Made by a program: the position numbers and the translations under genes. From Verrucomicrobiota bacterium (GTDB lineage: Bacteria; Verrucomicrobiota; Verrucomicrobiia; Opitutales; Opitutaceae), in the NCBI GenBank assembly GCA_030604905.1, contig JAUVVA010000004.1:1-64000 (forward strand): a stretch of 64,000 nucleotides of DNA, read 5' to 3'. Positions 1-6,954 of this stretch are shown here, piece by piece; position 1 is the first letter of the stretch; every line of letters starts with the position of its first letter. The notes beneath the pieces are model-generated. The model made no database searches. It had not been told where the DNA came from and saw nothing but the letters and a program-made list of their open reading frames with translations.

Positions 1-224
1 ACTTCGACGGCATCCTCACCGAGGGCGCCTTCCTCGTCGGCGCCACCGTCCGCGGCGGCCGCGTCCACGAGATCCGCGTCCTCTCCCGCCATGGCTGCCA
101 CCTCCACCTCGTCCTCCCCCACGAGGGCCCCTGGCAGGTCACCAACGAATCCACGCACACCCAGTGCCGCCGCGACTTCGCCCACGATACCCGCCCAGGC
201 GAGCGCTGGCGCTTCACGTCATGA
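1..224 (+). CDS. C-terminal fragment of a probable glycoside hydrolase
   Basis: The frame enters from outside the window (codons in register with base 3) and ends at TGA 222-224, leaving 73 visible residues. The alternating pattern around EGAFLVGATVRGGRVHEI, followed by VLSRHGCHLHLVLP, looks like a C-terminal beta-sandwich of the kind that closes GH95-type fucosidases and related hydrolases. The catalytic part is not in the window, so the family is a guess. It is the only gene here whose start is missing at the left edge. No signal or membrane segment can be judged from this fragment. Confidence 0.5.
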   Translation, partial: FDGILTEGAFLVGATVRGGRVHEIRVLSRHGCHLHLVLPHEGPWQVTNESTHTQCRRDFAHDTRPGERWRFTS

Positions 225-330
225 AGTTCGCGCGGTGAGGCAAGGGCGAGCCCGCTGGACCAGCCGCCCTGCTTCGCCATGGACGCCGGATAACCCGTGG
301 CGAACGGCAAGAGGTGCAGAGCATATCAAA

Positions 331-450
331 CAGAGGTATGGCCGCAAACAGGCACAAAAAATCCTTGCTGCCGTCGCGGCTCTCCCGCGCGCCTATAGGC
401 GCCTGCACCGCCTCATGCGCCTGATGATTTCTTGCGCCTTTTTGCGGCCA
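331..450. repeat. Dispersed intergenic repeat, copy 1
   Basis: The 81-base core at 370-450 aligns without gaps to 25623-25703; counting by eye gives 64 of 81 identical bases. Similarity continues upstream to about 331 (cagag, then GTATGGCCG against GTGTGGCCG) with one apparent indel. The core contains a 14-base perfect palindrome, GCGCCTATAGGCGC, whose partner in copy 2 is CGCCTGTAGGCG, so a small stem is roughly conserved. Both copies lie just downstream of a gene end. The function is unknown. Confidence 0.7.
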
Positions 451-491
451 ATCTCTCCTCGCCGTGCAGGTTTCGTGCGGCTACGACTCTG

Positions 492-517
492 TTTGAAATG
501 ATATATTGCGTTTCAAA
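492..517. repeat. Inverted repeat TTTGAAA-N12-TTTCAAA
   Basis: Perfect 7-base arms at 492-498 and 511-517 flank an A/T-rich spacer within otherwise GC-rich DNA. The arms resemble those of the operator-like site at 50422-50439 (ATTTGAA-N4-TTCAAAT), but the spacer is much longer and no gene starts nearby. The role is unclear. Confidence 0.4.
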
Positions 518-714
518 TAGGACTGTAGCCAGAGGGGGCGCGACCGCTGGGCGCGCCCAGGTGGAGTGGCATTCGCTGAGAGGCAAACGCGGCGGGCTCA
601 GCGGGCCCGCCCTACCGCGGAAGGCAACACCAAGAGCTACAGTTTTCTCGAAATGCTTTAGCTCCGCGGGCTGCGGCGAGGTGACTTGAGCGCGGGACGA
701 GGCCCGCGCCCGAC

Positions 715-748
715 AGAAAAAAGCCGCGGCCTTTGAAGGCCGCGGCTT
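715..748 (-). terminator. Rho-independent terminator of the PEP-CTERM gene
   Basis: On the minus strand the arms AAGCCGCGGCCTT and AAGGCCGCGGCTT form a long stem with a very short loop, directly followed by a run of six T (complement of 717-722). It lies 38 bases past the stop at 786, so it should end the LacI > pseudopilin > PEP-CTERM transcription run. Confidence 0.88.
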
Positions 749-785
749 GGGCAAACGATGGAGCGGTGGGAGCGGGGGCGTGCGC

Positions 786-1631
786 TCATGCACGCGCGGG
801 CGCCTGCCGGCGACGGCGCATACCCGTGAAGCCCAGCGCCCCGAGCGCGGCCAGAACCGTGAAGGCCGAGGGCTCGGGAATCGCCGTGATCGTGAACTGA
901 TCAAAGCGAAGGTAGGCGTCCGAGTTCGCGGTAATCAACAAACCCGCCGCCTCGATCGTTCCTTGGGGAAGCATGGCAGTCCCGGCGACGGTCGCGAGCG
1001 ACTGGGACGGGTTGATGGTGGACCAAGTCACAGCGGAGGGATCCACAGTGAAGATCGTGAAGCCCACGCTGGTGGCGGTGTTCACTGTGTTCGAAACATA
1101 CCAGGTGCCGCCGATCTGAAGCGCCACCTGACCGCGGAAGAGATCCGCCCCCCAGCCACCCGTTTGGAATCCGCTGTCCGAGCCCCCGTAGGTGATCGAA
1201 GTGATATTGCTGGACTGAATGCTCAGGGGCGCCACCTCCGTCGTGCTGAAAAAGGCGCGACGGAGGGAGACGGCGCCGGTCCAGTCGAGACTGACGCCAA
1301 GGCTACCAGTGTTATTGTCCGGCACGGCGGGGAAAGACGCTACGCTGGGAGCGGCGGCGACCGAGATCCCCGCGCTGTTGTTCACGTAGGTCTTGGAGAG
1401 ATCGCCCGGACGGAGGGTGCCGTCTGCAAGCCCCACAGAGACGCTCCAGCCCATCTCGGCGATGGTGTCGGCGGCGGGGTTGTTGAAGGTGAAGTTTTCG
1501 CGATAGACGACAGATTGCGCCTGGCTGCCGGCGGCCGCCCCGAGCAGGACGGCGAGGAGGAAGGCGACGCGCGTGCCGGACCCGGAGGATCCGGTGGACG
1601 GGGCGAGGTGATGCTGGATTTTGGTGTTCAT
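786..1631 (-). CDS. PEP-CTERM sorting-domain protein
   Basis: A 281-residue exported protein. Residues 1-38 look like a signal peptide with a hydrophobic core (VAFLLAVLLGAAAG) and a cleavage site near SQA. The C-terminus from about residue 251 is a PEP-CTERM signal: IPEPS, a hydrophobic helix, then RRRR. In this family the tail is recognised and cut by an exosortase-type membrane protease; no exosortase is encoded in this window. The body is rich in Ser, Thr, Gly and Asn with no recognised domain and resembles the beta-rich surface proteins common in Verrucomicrobiota. It lies downstream of a pseudopilin gene on the same strand with a gap of 44 bases, so co-transcription is likely, and a strong terminator follows it. 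The substrate or partner is unknown. Confidence 0.85.
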   Translation of the reverse strand: MNTKIQHHLAPSTGSSGSGTRVAFLLAVLLGAAAGSQAQSVVYRENFTFNNPAADTIAEMGWSVSVGLADGTLRPGDLSKTYVNNSAGISVAAAPSVASFPAVPDNNTGSLGVSLDWTGAVSLRRAFFSTTEVAPLSIQSSNITSITYGGSDSGFQTGGWGADLFRGQVALQIGGTWYVSNTVNTATSVGFTIFTVDPSAVTWSTINPSQSLATVAGTAMLPQGTIEAAGLLITANSDAYLRFDQFTITAIPEPSAFTVLAALGALGFTGMRRRRQAPARA

Positions 1632-1675
1632 CGTGTGTCTTGGGGGGCTGAAGATTTACGTCGGGATGGGGGGAA

Positions 1676-2419
1676 CTAGCGGCGCATGAAAAGCCCGTAG
1701 GTCACTTCCGAGGGCTTCAAAACGGCGGCGTGGCCGTCGAGGAAGGCGAACTTCGCGGCGGTATTGGACTGGGCCCGCCAGCGGATATTGCCGGCCGATT
1801 CCGCGGTGTCCGTGTTGGGGCCCATCGGAATCGCGGTGTTGGCGGGCCACCATTCCGGGTTGGTGTTGAACCAAACGTTGTTGAGCGTGCCGTTCGCGAC
1901 ATTGAAGCCGCTCAGCTCAACGCCGCCCGCCGGACTGGTCCGGGACTGGGCGCCATCGAAGAACAGGATCAGCCGGGCGGGGTTGCTGTATTCGGTGATG
2001 CGGCGCGGCCCGCCGTTGGCGCTGCTCAAGCCCATGGCGGCGGTATTGGCCGTGAAGTGGGCGGCATCGCTGGCGCTCTCAATCCGCGCGCTCGGATCTT
2101 GGAACACCGCGTTGAAGGTCGGCGTGTCGGAGGTGACGACGCCATTGCCGCTACCCATGTAGGCGCCGAGCAGAATGCGAAAGTCGCCGCTGCCATCGGC
2201 GGTGTAGATGGGCGGCAGACGGGATTGGTTGTCGTTGGTGTAGGAGATCGTCGCGAGGGCGATCTGGCGAAGGTTGCTCAGCCCTTGAGCCGTGCGGGCG
2301 CTCTCGCGCACCTTGCCGATCGTGGGGATGAGGATCGCGGCCAAAACGCCGATGATCGCGATGACGGTGAGCAGCTCGATGAGGGTGAATCCACGGCGAT
2401 GAAAGCGGGTCGGTTTCAT
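1676..2419 (-). CDS. Pseudopilin-like protein (prepilin N-terminal domain, H-X9-DG type)
   Basis: A 247-residue protein starting at ATG 2419, chosen because the prepilin leader [10 protein letters not shown] then immediately precedes the helix. Cleavage is expected after Gly10, giving mature [14 protein letters not shown] with the conserved Glu at position 5. This helix anchors pseudopilins in the inner membrane and lets them polymerise. The C-terminal part has the [12 protein letters not shown] motif (about 224-235) of the H-X9-DG processing-associated domain common in Planctomycetota and Verrucomicrobiota. No type II secretion or pilus assembly genes are nearby, so the assembly partner is unknown. 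The gene sits between a LacI regulator and a PEP-CTERM gene on the same strand, an arrangement partly repeated at 44636-46735. An operator-like half-palindrome lies 62 bases upstream. Confidence 0.88.
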   Translation of the reverse strand: MKPTRFHRRGFTLIELLTVIAIIGVLAAILIPTIGKVRESARTAQGLSNLRQIALATISYTNDNQSRLPPIYTADGSGDFRILLGAYMGSGNGVVTSDTPTFNAVFQDPSARIESASDAAHFTANTAAMGLSSANGGPRRITEYSNPARLILFFDGAQSRTSPAGGVELSGFNVANGTLNNVWFNTNPEWWPANTAIPMGPNTDTAESAGNIRWRAQSNTAAKFAFLDGHAAVLKPSEVTYGLFMRR

Positions 2420-2481
2420 GGGGCTTGGGGGAAGTGCCCCACGAGTGGCCGAGCCCTTTTCACGAGGCGATAGCACTCGAC

Positions 2482-2497
2482 GCTTATACATAAAACA
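2482..2497. promoter_or_regulatory. Imperfect operator-like site GCTTAT-ACAT-AAAACA
   Basis: The left half is identical to the half-site GCTTAT of the palindrome at 8391-8406; the right half is degenerate. It is 62 bases upstream of the pseudopilin start and downstream of the LacI stop. Together with the sites at 8345, 8391, 20107 and 31380 it may belong to one regulator, but on its own it is weak. Confidence 0.4.
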
Positions 2498-2671
2498 TGC
2501 CGCACCTTTCAGGCGCGCAGGGGGAAGCATTCATCGAGAGGGCATCGAGCTCCCGGCCCGATCCGGCTCGGGGCGCGGCGCGAAACAGGGAGCCAGGCTG
2601 ACTCTCGCCCATGCCGCTCGCAAGCTGGGCGATCCGCGGCCCGCAGGCCGTCTCGGCGGGGGAGACGCTCC

Positions 2672-3739
2672 CTATTCGTTGACCGGCGGCAAGGTGGTGC
2701 CGTGGTGCCAGGCGCCGATAAGCTGGTGCCGCATGGCGAGACGCGGAATCCCGCTCTCAAAATGTTCCAGGGTCTGCACGAGGATGTTGACGGCATGTTC
2801 GGCGAGCACGTTCCAGCACTCGTCGATTCCGGTCACGTCGGGGAGCCATTTCGGACGCCAGCGTGGATCGGGCAGGCAAGGCATGCAGATTCCGACAGGG
2901 CGGTGGCCGGTGGCGCCTCGATTGAGAAGCGATCGGATAATGCCGGCGTAGGTGCGGTTCTCATAGGCCACCAGCACCGCGTCGGCGCGAGTCTTGTCGA
3001 GCCACGCGGAGAACTTCGCCTCCGAAGGCTCCTCGTTCCAATAAATGCCGGGCCACTTTTCGCCCGAAGCGGCCATCGCGCCGAGGTAGGCGGCGGAGAG
3101 GTGATTCAGGAGGCGGCCCTCCAGTTCGTGGGTGGTGACGAGACAGGGGCGCCGGTAACCACGGGCCAGAATCTCGGCCAGAGCGAGGCGCAGGTTACCG
3201 TAATGATCGGTGATGATCGTGTTCAGGCGGGGCAGCTCCTGCGTGTCGTCAAGCACCCTGACCGCGTTGAATTCGTGCCAGTCGAGATCGTAGTGGTGGC
3301 GCGACGACGTGTGCGGCATCAAAATAAGCCCGCGTATGCCGCGGCTGATCAAGATCTGGCTCGCCCTCCGCTCGGAAAGACGGCCGCTCTCGATCCAGAA
3401 ATTCTCCAGCTTGTAACCCAGCTTCTCCGCCCGCCGGCACGCGGCCTCGAAAAATTCGGCGTAAACGGCCGACCCTTTCCACGCCTCGGCCGAGGGCATC
3501 GAGTGCACCCAGGCCAGCGTGGAGCGAAAGGGCTGGGGCTGCTGGCCGCGGCGATAATTTGCCAATGAGCGGAGAGCGGGGTCGGGGCGATAACCGAGAG
3601 ATTCCGCCAGGTTTAACACGCGCTCGCGCATCGCGGCGGAAATGCGCGGGCTCCCGTTCAAAGCCATCGAGACGGCGGCTTGACTGATTCCAAGTTTTTC
3701 CGCCAGGAGCCGTTGAGGTATCGGGGAATTACCGGACAT
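2672..3739 (-). CDS. LacI-family transcriptional regulator
   Basis: A 355-residue one-component regulator. The N-terminal helix-turn-helix is clear: LLAEKLGISQAAVSMALNG at about 11-29, then the hinge-helix region ending in GYRPDPALRSLANYRR. The rest is a periplasmic-binding-protein-like sugar sensor domain. Start ATG 3739 places the HTH within the first ten residues, as usual for LacI. The start codon lies inside a spaced inverted repeat (3731-3761), and an 8-base palindrome CTTATAAG sits about 78 bases upstream. The pseudopilin and PEP-CTERM genes follow on the same strand, so these are likely targets together with nearby CAZyme operons. The effector is unknown but is probably a plant-derived sugar. 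Confidence 0.92.
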   Translation of the reverse strand: MSGNSPIPQRLLAEKLGISQAAVSMALNGSPRISAAMRERVLNLAESLGYRPDPALRSLANYRRGQQPQPFRSTLAWVHSMPSAEAWKGSAVYAEFFEAACRRAEKLGYKLENFWIESGRLSERRASQILISRGIRGLILMPHTSSRHHYDLDWHEFNAVRVLDDTQELPRLNTIITDHYGNLRLALAEILARGYRRPCLVTTHELEGRLLNHLSAAYLGAMAASGEKWPGIYWNEEPSEAKFSAWLDKTRADAVLVAYENRTYAGIIRSLLNRGATGHRPVGICMPCLPDPRWRPKWLPDVTGIDECWNVLAEHAVNILVQTLEHFESGIPRLAMRHQLIGAWHHGTTLPPVNE

Positions 3740-3761
3740 TTACCTAAGTATTACGTCCGGT
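3731..3761. promoter_or_regulatory. Inverted repeat spanning the LacI start codon
   Basis: Arms ACCGGAC (3731-3737) and GTCCGGT (3755-3761) are perfect complements around a 17-base spacer. The LacI ATG (complement of 3737-3739) is at one arm. It could be an autoregulatory operator or an RNA hairpin that hides the start codon; the sequence does not distinguish these. Confidence 0.45.
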
Positions 3762-3816
3762 CTCTCCGAGTGCAAGAGCGCGACTAAAAGCATTTTTTCG
3801 ACGGCGCCCGGGCTAA

Positions 3817-3824
3817 CTTATAAG
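3817..3824. promoter_or_regulatory. Palindrome CTTATAAG upstream of the LacI gene
   Basis: A perfect 8-base A/T-rich palindrome in a GC-rich intergenic region, about 78 bases upstream of the LacI start. It has the same half-site letters (CTTAT/ATAAG) as the sites at 8391 and 31380 but no 4-base spacer, so it may be a different element or only a promoter fragment. Confidence 0.3.
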
Positions 3825-3969
3825 ATCCGGAGGGCTTGGCTTGATATCCGCGCGCTTGGCTCCCTTACCCTCTTATGCATCGGAGAAAAAAGATGCGCAC
3901 TTGCCAGGCGGCCTATGTGCGCATCGGCAAGGCGCGCAGCACGCGCCCGCGGTGTTGAAACAACGCGAG

Positions 3970-4506
3970 TCAGTCCTCGATCATGCGAACATCGGTCACC
4001 CAGATGCTGCCGACGATCTTGCCGAGGTTACCGATGGAGAACCGACCGTTGGTTTCGTCGGCGCTGGGACGGAGCAGGATTGTCACGCGGGCCCACGTCG
4101 TCCCCACCTCGACGGAAGCGTTGCTGGCGAGCACGCGATAGGGGGCGTGATGCTGCATCAGGCCGACCGCGAGCCACCGCGGCTGATCGGCTTTGGCCAT
4201 GAAGCTGATCCGGTAGCGCTTATCGGCGCGAAGGGCGATCGGGTATTGGGTGAAGCCCATCTTCCAATGATCGTCCCCTGGCTCCACGAGCTCGATCTTG
4301 ACTGCCCGGGCGCCATCGGGACCTTCGTCGGTGATGGTGATGTCGCCCAGGGCGGGCGAGTGCTGCTCGAGGTTCCAGCCTTCGAGCAGATTGTCGAAAT
4401 TGCCATTTCGCAAAAGCTGACGGCCTTGGGCGGATGCAAGGGAGGGCAGGAGACAGAGACAAAGCAGACCGAGGATACGGAGCAGAGCGGGGACGGAGTG
4501 TTTCAT
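3970..4506 (-). CDS. Small secreted carbohydrate-binding protein (CBM4/9-like)
   Basis: A 178-residue protein with a signal peptide at about 1-26 (hydrophobic ILGLLCLCLLPSLASA). The mature part begins LLRNGNFDNLLEGWNLE, the typical first strand of CBM4/9-type jelly-roll modules, and continues with KRYRISFMAKADQPRWLAVG and the closing GSIWVTDVRMIED. It is a stand-alone binding module with no catalytic domain, which is uncommon because such modules are usually attached to hydrolases. A soluble or surface-bound sugar-binding role is plausible. An operator-like sequence lies about 100 bases upstream (4608-4622). It is separated from the LacI gene downstream by 230 bases, so the two are probably not one operon. 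Confidence 0.75.
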   Translation of the reverse strand: MKHSVPALLRILGLLCLCLLPSLASAQGRQLLRNGNFDNLLEGWNLEQHSPALGDITITDEGPDGARAVKIELVEPGDDHWKMGFTQYPIALRADKRYRISFMAKADQPRWLAVGLMQHHAPYRVLASNASVEVGTTWARVTILLRPSADETNGRFSIGNLGKIVGSIWVTDVRMIED

Positions 4507-4607
4507 TGGACGTTGGGTTGGTTGTTGAGGCGGAGGTTAAGCTGTTCGGAAACTATCACCGACAAGCTGGATGCAAGATTTCCACCACCCGATCCAGCGC
4601 GCGGGCG

Positions 4608-4622
4608 ATGATTCTGATAAGC
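4608..4622. promoter_or_regulatory. Operator-like half site ATTCTGATAAGCGC
   Basis: This shares the 14-mer ATTCTGATAAGCGC with the site at 31380-31393 (CTTAT-TCTG-ATAAG). Here the left half is degraded (ATGAT). It lies about 100 bases upstream of the CBM-like gene on the minus strand. Confidence 0.45.
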
Positions 4623-4649
4623 GCTCATCACAGGACGGCGCCGACCACG

Positions 4650-5867
4650 TCAGCCCACCATCGCGGGCGACGCCGCCCCGCCGATAATCGGTCGTGCTTC
4701 GGCGGGAGAGGACTCGAGCATGTCCACCAAGGCCAGACAGACGCCGGCCGTGACACCCATCGTCCCGGGCAACACCGCGCTGGCACCAACGGGCACGTTG
4801 CCGCTGCACGCATCATGCCCGGGCCAGAGATCCCCCGTGGTGCGGAGATTCGACGCGACGCAAGAGAGGAACCGGCCGGCGAGGCGCGTGGCCGCCGCGG
4901 ACTGCCCCCCGTTTCGTAGTGCCGCGACCGTGACAAAAACCAACGCGGGGCGGGCCAAACGGGTCTCCGCAGAGGAGGCTGCGGCCACCGCCGTGATCCC
5001 ATGCGGCTGCTCGAACTCGGCCAGGCGGGAAAGAATCCGCCGCGCCTGGCTCCCGTCCGCGCCGCCCAGCCACACGGGATGAAAAATCGTCGCCTCGAGA
5101 TTCGGGGTTTGGGACAGCCCGCGCACGGCGACCGAGGGCTCCGTCGCGTCGGCGAAGATGCCGCGCGCCTCATCCCACAGCCATTCGCGCACGAGGTCGG
5201 CACGTCGCACGGCGGCATCCGCGAGACGAGTCGCTTCCAGCGCATCGCCCCGGGAACGATGATAGTCGGCGAGACATCGTTCGGCGATGCCCAGGAGCAT
5301 GTTCACGTTCACGGAAAGCGACCGCGCGGCTCCGCCGCGGCGACCGCTTTCAAAACAGCCCTCGGAGACGGGGAGCGGCGGCGCGGCTCTCGGGGCACGG
5401 GGAGGAAAGGAGAAGGCGAGCCCCATCGGCGCGGTGCGCCGGGCTCGCCAGAAGTTCAATTCTCTCGCGATGGCGGGCGCGACGAGATCCCACGCGGTAT
5501 CGTCGTTCGTCGTCTCCACGTAACGCCGCGTCATCCATCCCAGGATCGGGTGGGCCGGTGACGGCTTCGCCTCCACCAGGCTGGTTGCGGGGAGGTAACC
5601 AAACTGGAGCGCAAGGTGGACGAGGTTTTCCAATTGGTCCCGCGCTTCTCGGCGGCGCCCCATCGCCAGCAATCCCTCGATGATGAAGGGGACTTCGTCG
5701 GAGACCAGGTGCCTCACGACCTGACGGCGAGATGCGACATAGTAGGCACGAGGCAACCCGAGCGTGCCCTGCCGGTTTTCCGGCTGGAAACGGCGCGCGC
5801 CGTCCCAATGCCGGAGGATGAAGGACGAGAGTCCGGCGAACCGGGAAGTCGCGGGCGGAGTGTTCAC
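4650..5867 (-). CDS. Catalytically degenerate GH37 (trehalase-like) paralog
   Basis: 405 residues, no signal peptide. Line-by-line comparison with the neighbour at 6955-8304 shows common descent: HWDGARRFQPE matches HWEDTLRFSPN, FGYLP matches FGYMP, NLRTTGDLW matches NLARTGDLW, and GVTAGV matches GWTAGV. The key GH37 residues are missing. The neighbour's YYWDTF becomes VSDEVPF, ESGWDFSPR becomes ESGRRGGAA (near residue 175), the second signature CQWDAPNAWPP becomes SSAETRLARPA, and WEKYNAETG becomes WPGHDACSG (near 348). By family knowledge the lost Asp and Glu are the acid and base, so hydrolysis is unlikely and a binding or regulatory role is possible. Translation starts at GTG 5867, whose GTGA overlaps the stop of the upstream gene, implying coupling. 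It is the last gene of a three-gene operon. Confidence 0.8.
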   Translation of the reverse strand: MNTPPATSRFAGLSSFILRHWDGARRFQPENRQGTLGLPRAYYVASRRQVVRHLVSDEVPFIIEGLLAMGRRREARDQLENLVHLALQFGYLPATSLVEAKPSPAHPILGWMTRRYVETTNDDTAWDLVAPAIARELNFWRARRTAPMGLAFSFPPRAPRAAPPLPVSEGCFESGRRGGAARSLSVNVNMLLGIAERCLADYHRSRGDALEATRLADAAVRRADLVREWLWDEARGIFADATEPSVAVRGLSQTPNLEATIFHPVWLGGADGSQARRILSRLAEFEQPHGITAVAAASSAETRLARPALVFVTVAALRNGGQSAAATRLAGRFLSCVASNLRTTGDLWPGHDACSGNVPVGASAVLPGTMGVTAGVCLALVDMLESSPAEARPIIGGAASPAMVG

Positions 5868-6907
5868 GAGTGGATGCCGGTGTGGTGACGATAGGCGGCG
5901 GTGATCGGACCGTGCGGAAAGGGCACCATGCCCTTCTCCACCCTCCTCTGCCCCAGCGGCTCGGGCGCGAGAAACTGAAAGTGTTCAAAGCCGAGGGGAA
6001 AGAGCGCGTCTTCCTCGAGCGTGCCGTGCCAGGAGCGCCCCTCGGGATCCCGCCACAAACCCTCGCCGGCGACCGTGAACCCGTCGGCGAAATCCACCAG
6101 CACGGCGCCAAACTCCTGCAGGGCGCGGGCGACCACTTTGGCGCCGGGGGAAAGCGCGAAAGCATCGAGCGCGAGGGACGGGTCCAAACGAAGCACGGTT
6201 CCCGCCGGCACGCCTCCGGGCACGCCGCCGTCCGTCCACAAAGCCGGAGGAAAATAGTGCGACAGCAAGCCGCTCGCCTTCATCGCGAAACTCAGCTTAT
6301 GGGCGATCCTGCCCTCGACGACATCGGCGTGCCGGATCATGCCTGCGATCGCCGGGACACCGGTGGCGCGGCTAGGACCGTAAAGGTGGATGCTCTCGCC
6401 ATTGCGCGCCGGAAAATCTCCGGGCGAAAACACGCCCGGGCCGTCCAAGCGATAAGCCATGCCGGTGCAGGATCGCCAGGCGCCGTCCTCGGCACGGCGC
6501 GCCGCCCACATGTCCCATGCCTCCCCGGTCGAAGGCGAGACGACGGCGAGGTGGCCGTCTTCTTGGGAGTCGCTCTCGGCGTGGGGAGGGATCGGCACTC
6601 CGCCGCCGGAATTGAAGTCGGGGTGGTGCCCGAGCTCCCGGCCGGGCTCGAGGAAGGGGCGCGAGTTGGCCAGAAACATCCTGCCCTGCGCGTCTTCGTG
6701 CAGTCTCCGCCCGACCGGCCGCCGTGGGGCGCCGGGACCGGCTTCATAGATGGGCACGGTCCAAGCGTGCAGATTGATGTGCAGCCCCGCCGATCCGGTC
6801 GACCAGCGGGTCAAGTCGAGGAAGCGATCCTGCTCGGGATGAGGGTCGCAGTTCGCGGGCAGGGGCGTGTTCCAGAAGCTGTCGGGTGCGAAGAAGGGGA
6901 GCGGCAT
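5864..6907 (-). CDS. Protein of unknown function (FWNTPL-type) between two GH37-like genes
   Basis: 347 residues from ATG 6907; a longer frame would start at TTG 6991 and overlap the upstream gene, so ATG is preferred. There is no signal peptide. Visible motifs are PDSFWNTPLPANCDP near the N-terminus, GGGVPIPPHAE, GHLAVVSPSTGEAWDMWAA, AGMIRHADVVEGRIAHKLSF and GTVLRLDPSLALDAFALSP. The same order of motifs is familiar to me from uncharacterised secreted proteins of actinobacteria, but I know of no assigned activity. Conserved His, Asp and Glu residues would fit an enzyme or a sugar-binding protein. It is 47 bases after the GH37-like gene and overlaps the degenerate paralog by four bases, so all three should be made together and work in the cytoplasm on the same sugar. 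No function is assigned. Confidence 0.75.
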   Translation of the reverse strand: MPLPFFAPDSFWNTPLPANCDPHPEQDRFLDLTRWSTGSAGLHINLHAWTVPIYEAGPGAPRRPVGRRLHEDAQGRMFLANSRPFLEPGRELGHHPDFNSGGGVPIPPHAESDSQEDGHLAVVSPSTGEAWDMWAARRAEDGAWRSCTGMAYRLDGPGVFSPGDFPARNGESIHLYGPSRATGVPAIAGMIRHADVVEGRIAHKLSFAMKASGLLSHYFPPALWTDGGVPGGVPAGTVLRLDPSLALDAFALSPGAKVVARALQEFGAVLVDFADGFTVAGEGLWRDPEGRSWHGTLEEDALFPLGFEHFQFLAPEPLGQRRVEKGMVPFPHGPITAAYRHHTGIHS

Positions 6908-6954
6908 GCGGGGAAAGAGGCGCGGAAGCGAAGGCGGCGCGGAGTGCGGCGGGA

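Larger units (their letters stand above)
225..785. other. Intergenic region with repeat copy, inverted repeats and a terminator
   Basis: No convincing gene is seen here. The stretch holds copy 1 of a dispersed repeat (331-450), a spaced inverted repeat (492-517), two GC-rich hairpins in 530-620 (one with arms GGCGGGC and GCCCGCC), and the terminator of the minus-strand PEP-CTERM gene (715-748). Open frames that cross it have no initiation signal, family motif or consistent codon bias. Confidence 0.6.

Noticed and set aside
4206-4225. Another GCTTATCGG sequence resembling the operator half site
   Set aside because: It lies inside the coding sequence of the CBM-like protein and has no matching right arm.
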